64,000 nucleotides of DNA from positions 124,001-188,000 of the forward strand of contig HF993109.1 in the NCBI GenBank assembly GCA_000433475.1, written 5' to 3'. The stretch's first letter is position 1. The number at the start of each line of letters is the position of its first letter. The notes beneath the pieces are model-generated. The model did not search any database, was not told where the DNA came from, and worked only from the letters and a program-made list of their open reading frames with translations. Origin of the DNA: Mycoplasma sp. CAG:956. Its GTDB lineage: Bacteria; Bacillota_I; Bacilli_A; RF39; UBA660. The translations under genes and the position numbers were made by a program. Below, in pieces: positions 60,618-64,000 of this stretch.

Positions 60618-62372
60618 TTGCAAAAGAAAGAAAAAAACTTAACCATAACTCAAGAGGAAATCGAAAGTAACCATATTGTTAAATCAACTAAGTCTTATTT
60701 AATAGTATTTAGTATTTTATTTCTATCTATTTTATTACTGTTAGTAGGTAGTCTTTTCCGTACTAATATTACCCCTGATTATCCAATTGTATTTAAGGGA
60801 GCTGATAATCGTTTAATGGTAATAACTCGTAATAACGATGTTAATGATATAACCAATATTGAAGAAACGGATATAGTCTATGCTAATAGTGATGTTAGAT
60901 ATATCCTTTATACTGATAAGAATACATTATATCTTCTAGATACTACCAGTACAAATAACAAAAAAATCTTAACTAATAATGCTAATAGTTATGGCTTTAG
61001 TAGTGATGATAAATATGTTTATTATATAGAAAACAACAAAGATCTTCATCTTTATAACAGAAAAACTGCTTCTGATACTCTTATTGATACCGATGTAACA
61101 AAATTTTTAGACATTTCTTTAAACTATGCTATATATGAAAAAGATAATTGCCTAATTGTAAAAGATATTGAAACTGGTTCTTCAGATATAGCAGCCAAGT
61201 CTTATGAAGAAATTATTCTAAGTAAAGATGGTAAAAAGATGCTTTATTCTAATTTAAATACAGATGAATCTTTAAATTACTATTTATATAATTTTGTTGA
61301 TTCTAGTAATGAACGTATTCTAACTGATATCGAAGAACTATTAAGTTACAATGCCAATTTTACTAAATTTATCTATACTACTAAAACTACTGATACAATA
61401 AATATTTATAATAACATTAAAGATAGCAAAGCTAGTAGTGATAAAAAATTTGTGGCTTTAGACAAAGATAGTGTAACTAAAGAAGAATACGAAGCTAATC
61501 AAAAATTAGAAGCAGAAATAAATTTACGTAACGAAATGCGTGATTATGCCAAAAACTATACTGTTAGTGCTTATGATGTTTATTATCAAAACAATCAAAC
61601 CAAAACTTTACTAGCCAGCAGTGTTAATAAAGTTTACATAAATGATATAACAGACCGTAAATTAATCTATACAAAAATGAATTGGAATAGTAATTTTGAC
61701 TTAGCAAGTTATACATCCTTAGAAGAGTTTAAAAAAGACATTGAAACTAATAAAGAAAATGGACTTTACTATAAAGTAATTGATACTGAAGCTTCTCTTG
61801 TAAAAGAAAATGTCAACGAAACTCTAGTGGTTGAGTTACTAAGTGGCGATGGTATTTATTTTAGTGAAGATAATAATTTATATTACAGTAAAGTTACCAA
61901 TAAAAAAGCTGGTGCTTATAAACTAGTAGCGGAAAATCTAATTAATCCTATAAAAGATATGACTAGTGATGTTGGCTTAATTTATTTAGTTAAAGAAAAT
62001 GATACTAATACTTTAAAATATATTAGTGGTGGTAAATCAAGCATTATCAGTACTAATGTTTATCCAGAATACATAACAATTTCAGAAACAGAAAATGCTA
62101 TTTATTATTTAAAAGATTATGAAAATAATCAAGGAAAATTAATGCTTTATAACGGCATTATTAATAGTAAGATTGCTGATGGTGTTAATTCATTCATTTA
62201 TATTAATGATGACTTAATGTATGCAACTAAAAACTTTGATGAAAAGAGTAGTACATGCGATTTATATCGCTTAAATGGTAGTAAATTAACTTTAGTTTAT
62301 AAGGGAGTTTCAAAATGGTATAATCCTATTGCCAAAGAAAGTACTAACGATGAAAAAGCCCTAGCTAATTAG
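60618..62372 (+). CDS. Membrane-anchored protein with propeller-like repeats
   Basis: 584 residues starting at TTG 60618 behind AGAGGTGA. One membrane helix (LIVFSILFLSILLLLVGSLF, about 28-48), then an outside part built from short strand repeats of TolB/WD-like type (SSDDKYVYYIENNKDLHLYN, DGKKMLYSNL, ENLINPIKDMTSDVGLIYLV, NAIYYLKDYENNQGKLMLYN), suggesting a beta-propeller of six to seven blades interrupted by a helical insert (about 285-320). Probably a surface sensor or binding protein; no family recognised. Confidence 0.65.
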   Translation: MQKKEKNLTITQEEIESNHIVKSTKSYLIVFSILFLSILLLLVGSLFRTNITPDYPIVFKGADNRLMVITRNNDVNDITNIEETDIVYANSDVRYILYTDKNTLYLLDTTSTNNKKILTNNANSYGFSSDDKYVYYIENNKDLHLYNRKTASDTLIDTDVTKFLDISLNYAIYEKDNCLIVKDIETGSSDIAAKSYEEIILSKDGKKMLYSNLNTDESLNYYLYNFVDSSNERILTDIEELLSYNANFTKFIYTTKTTDTINIYNNIKDSKASSDKKFVALDKDSVTKEEYEANQKLEAEINLRNEMRDYAKNYTVSAYDVYYQNNQTKTLLASSVNKVYINDITDRKLIYTKMNWNSNFDLASYTSLEEFKKDIETNKENGLYYKVIDTEASLVKENVNETLVVELLSGDGIYFSEDNNLYYSKVTNKKAGAYKLVAENLINPIKDMTSDVGLIYLVKENDTNTLKYISGGKSSIISTNVYPEYITISETENAIYYLKDYENNQGKLMLYNGIINSKIADGVNSFIYINDDLMYATKNFDEKSSTCDLYRLNGSKLTLVYKGVSKWYNPIAKESTNDEKALAN

Positions 62373-62382
62373 GACTTTTTTG
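62353..62382 (+). terminator. Rho-independent terminator
   Basis: Stem AAAAAG-C-CCTA / TAGG-A-CTTTTT (62353-62363 with 62370-62380, one mismatch) overlapping the stop codon, followed by T. It closes the propeller-like gene. Confidence 0.65.
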
Positions 62383-62468
62383 TTTAAAATTTTAAAAAAT
62401 GTAAATAATAAGAAAGAAGGAGAATAATTAATTAAAGAGCAGTACCATTTGATTAATTAAAACTAATT

Positions 62469-63749
62469 ATGGAATATAAAAATTATAAACACGATACATA
62501 TACATTTTATACAATAAAAACAGATAAATTTAAAACTTGTCATTTAGAAATAATATTTAAAAATAAAATAAATAAGGAAGAAATAACTTTATTAAACCTT
62601 TTAGGTACTTATCTTGCTTATACTTCTAAAAAATATCCTAAACGACGTGATGTTATTGAAGCTCTAGAAGATCTTTATGATACTAACTTTTATGAAACAA
62701 ATGCGAGAGTAGGTCAAAATATCTTTGCTTCCTTTATAATGGACTTTTTAGATCCAACTTACTGTGAAAAGAAATTCTTGGATGAAGTTTTAGCTTTTCC
62801 TTTTGAATTTATCTTTAATCCAAACTTTAAAAATACAATTCCTGATAAGAAAATCTTTGAAGTAATTATCAATATGGTTAAAAGTTCAATTCTTAGTAGT
62901 AAAGATAGTCCAACTAACTATGCCTTTAAACAGGCATTCAAGACTTTAGGAGCAAATAATCCTGCTAGTTTCGACATGAATGGAGATTTAGAAATTTTAA
63001 AAAATGTAACTCCAGAAGATTTATATAACTATTATCAAAAATTCTTAAAAGAGTTTAGCTGTGATATTTATATTATTGGTAATTTAGATATGGAACATGT
63101 TGATATGAAAATAGCTGAAAACTTTAAAAATAATTATGTTGCTCCAGCAATTACTGATTATTACTTAAATTACCCTTTAAATAGAAAAGTAATTGATAAG
63201 TGTGAGATTGGACCATATGAACAATCATCATTTATTATGCTTTATAAAACTGATATGCTGACTGAAAAAGAAAAAAATTATGTTATTCATTATTTTAATT
63301 CAATCTTTGGTAGCGGTTCTTTAAACAATAAATTAAATCAATACTTGCGTGAAGATAATGGCTTATGTTACAGTACCTATAGTGCTTATCAAAAAATTGA
63401 CAACTTATTTATTGTATATGCTGGTATCGATGCGGAAAATAAAGATACATGTGTTAAATTAGTAAAGAAGGCTCTAAAAGAAATGCAACAGGGAAAATTT
63501 GCTTTAGAAGAAATAACATTTGCTAAAGAAAATTTAAGAAATCAAATAAAGATGAGTTTAGATACCGAAACAAGCATTTTAGATAATTATGTATTTCATA
63601 ATTTAATTAACTCCCCATTACTTAGTGAACGCATCAAAGAAATTGAAAATGTCACTAAAGAAGAAATTATTGCTTTGGCTAAGAAGATAAAATTAAATTC
63701 TATCTATTTACTAGGAGGTTCTAATGTTAAAGAAAATCAAAATAAATAA
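62469..63749 (+). CDS. ymfF: M16-family peptidase-like protein YmfF (non-catalytic partner)
   Basis: A 426-residue insulinase-fold protein. It has the two-domain M16 architecture (TDKFKTCHLEIIFKNKI; LREDNGLCYSTYSAYQKIDN; AKENLRNQIKMSLDTETSIL) but no HxxEH zinc site, as in the non-catalytic member of the YmfF/YmfH pair (databases also write YfmF/YfmH). In B. subtilis this pair is needed for 5-aminopentanol modification of elongation factor P. The ATG at 62469 has no nearby RBS; AAGGAG lies about 47 bases upstream. It overlaps ymfH by 26 bases. Confidence 0.82.
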   Translation: MEYKNYKHDTYTFYTIKTDKFKTCHLEIIFKNKINKEEITLLNLLGTYLAYTSKKYPKRRDVIEALEDLYDTNFYETNARVGQNIFASFIMDFLDPTYCEKKFLDEVLAFPFEFIFNPNFKNTIPDKKIFEVIINMVKSSILSSKDSPTNYAFKQAFKTLGANNPASFDMNGDLEILKNVTPEDLYNYYQKFLKEFSCDIYIIGNLDMEHVDMKIAENFKNNYVAPAITDYYLNYPLNRKVIDKCEIGPYEQSSFIMLYKTDMLTEKEKNYVIHYFNSIFGSGSLNNKLNQYLREDNGLCYSTYSAYQKIDNLFIVYAGIDAENKDTCVKLVKKALKEMQQGKFALEEITFAKENLRNQIKMSLDTETSILDNYVFHNLINSPLLSERIKEIENVTKEEIIALAKKIKLNSIYLLGGSNVKENQNK

Positions 63750-64000
63750 ATATAACGAAACCATTTATTATGAAAAATTAGATAATGGGTTAGATGTATA
63801 TATGTGGCCAAATAATAATGTTAGTAGTTATTATGCCACTTTATCAGTTAAATACGGTAGTGTAGATACAAATTTTAAAATCAAAAATAAGACTTATGAA
63901 GTATCAAAAGGTATTGCACATTTTCTTGAACATGTTAAATTTAATGAAGGACCAAATAGAACAGCACATGAATATTTTAATAAACTAGGTTCATCTATAA
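63724..64000 (+). CDS. ymfH: M16-family zinc peptidase YmfH, 5' part (runs off the window)
   Basis: The first 92 residues are visible. YYEKLDNGLDVYMWPNNNVS, SVKYGSVDTNF and the zinc-binding HFLEHVKF (HxxEH, near residue 67) identify the catalytic M16 partner of YmfF. ATG 63724 is preceded by AGGAGG located inside the end of ymfF, so the two are translationally coupled. Confidence 0.85.
   Translation, partial: MLKKIKINKYNETIYYEKLDNGLDVYMWPNNNVSSYYATLSVKYGSVDTNFKIKNKTYEVSKGIAHFLEHVKFNEGPNRTAHEYFNKLGSSI

Noticed and set aside
1..64000. Mycoplasma-type code (TGA = Trp)
   Set aside because: TGA terminates several genes (for example 503-505, 14064-14066) and the conserved Trp positions examined use TGG.

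Overview
The window looks like a chromosomal segment of a very AT-rich, strictly anaerobic member of the low-GC Firmicutes/Tenericutes, most like the uncultured gut Bacilli lineages. The evidence is the AT-rich third codon positions, ribosome-binding sites of the AGGAGG / GGTGAT type, a Gram-positive PrsA lipoprotein, a pyruvate:ferredoxin oxidoreductase, RsgA, RecX, FtsK/SpoIIIE, and large prepilin-like and CAG-type surface proteins. TGA is used as a stop (for example at 503-505) and the conserved tryptophans I checked are TGG, so this is not the Mycoplasma code. No rRNA lies in the window, so finer placement is inference.

Layout. 1-3.1 kb: end of a glycine-rich surface protein, then a minus-strand ABC importer operon (permease, ATPase, NMT1/SsuA-like binding protein). 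3.15-3.43 kb: relic of an Rhs/YD-repeat protein. 3.4-6.5 kb: small housekeeping genes including rsgA and a P-loop kinase. 6.6-20.6 kb: an accessory island built from one expanded family. It holds a large SF2 helicase with an ART-like N-terminal domain that has been broken by tandem duplications, a paralogue without the helicase, two proteins made of helicase-associated (HA) repeats, and at least three decayed fragments. Four proteins of the island end in the same roughly 70-residue C-terminal domain; I regard this as the most interesting system here. 20.6-30.2 kb: a coiled-coil protein with repeated short linear motifs, an ISL3-like relic with 24-bp inverted repeats, recX, a 1530-residue unknown protein and a dead aldehyde-dehydrogenase homologue. 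30.2-34.9 kb: prsA, two tiny membrane peptides, ftsK and a fragment-like ALDH homologue. 35-46.4 kb: surface and membrane proteins (DUF4358-like, prepilin-like, CAG-type, Ig-like), unknown soluble proteins and an IS3-family element. 46.5-52.2 kb: nifJ, an XRE regulator and a NodB-like pseudo-enzyme. 52.2-56.7 kb: a MarR-controlled heterodimeric ABC exporter with a clear operator. 56.8-64 kb: KsgA-like methyltransferase, tRNA-Arg and tRNA-Pro, a small alarmone synthetase, a dGTPase-like HD protein, a membrane-anchored propeller-like protein and the ymfF-ymfH pair.

Most transcription units end in readable hairpin plus T-tract terminators. Several promoters with extended -10 boxes (TGnTATAAT type) can be read directly; two of them overlap apparent upstream start codons and so fix the true starts of their genes (5951 and 42177).
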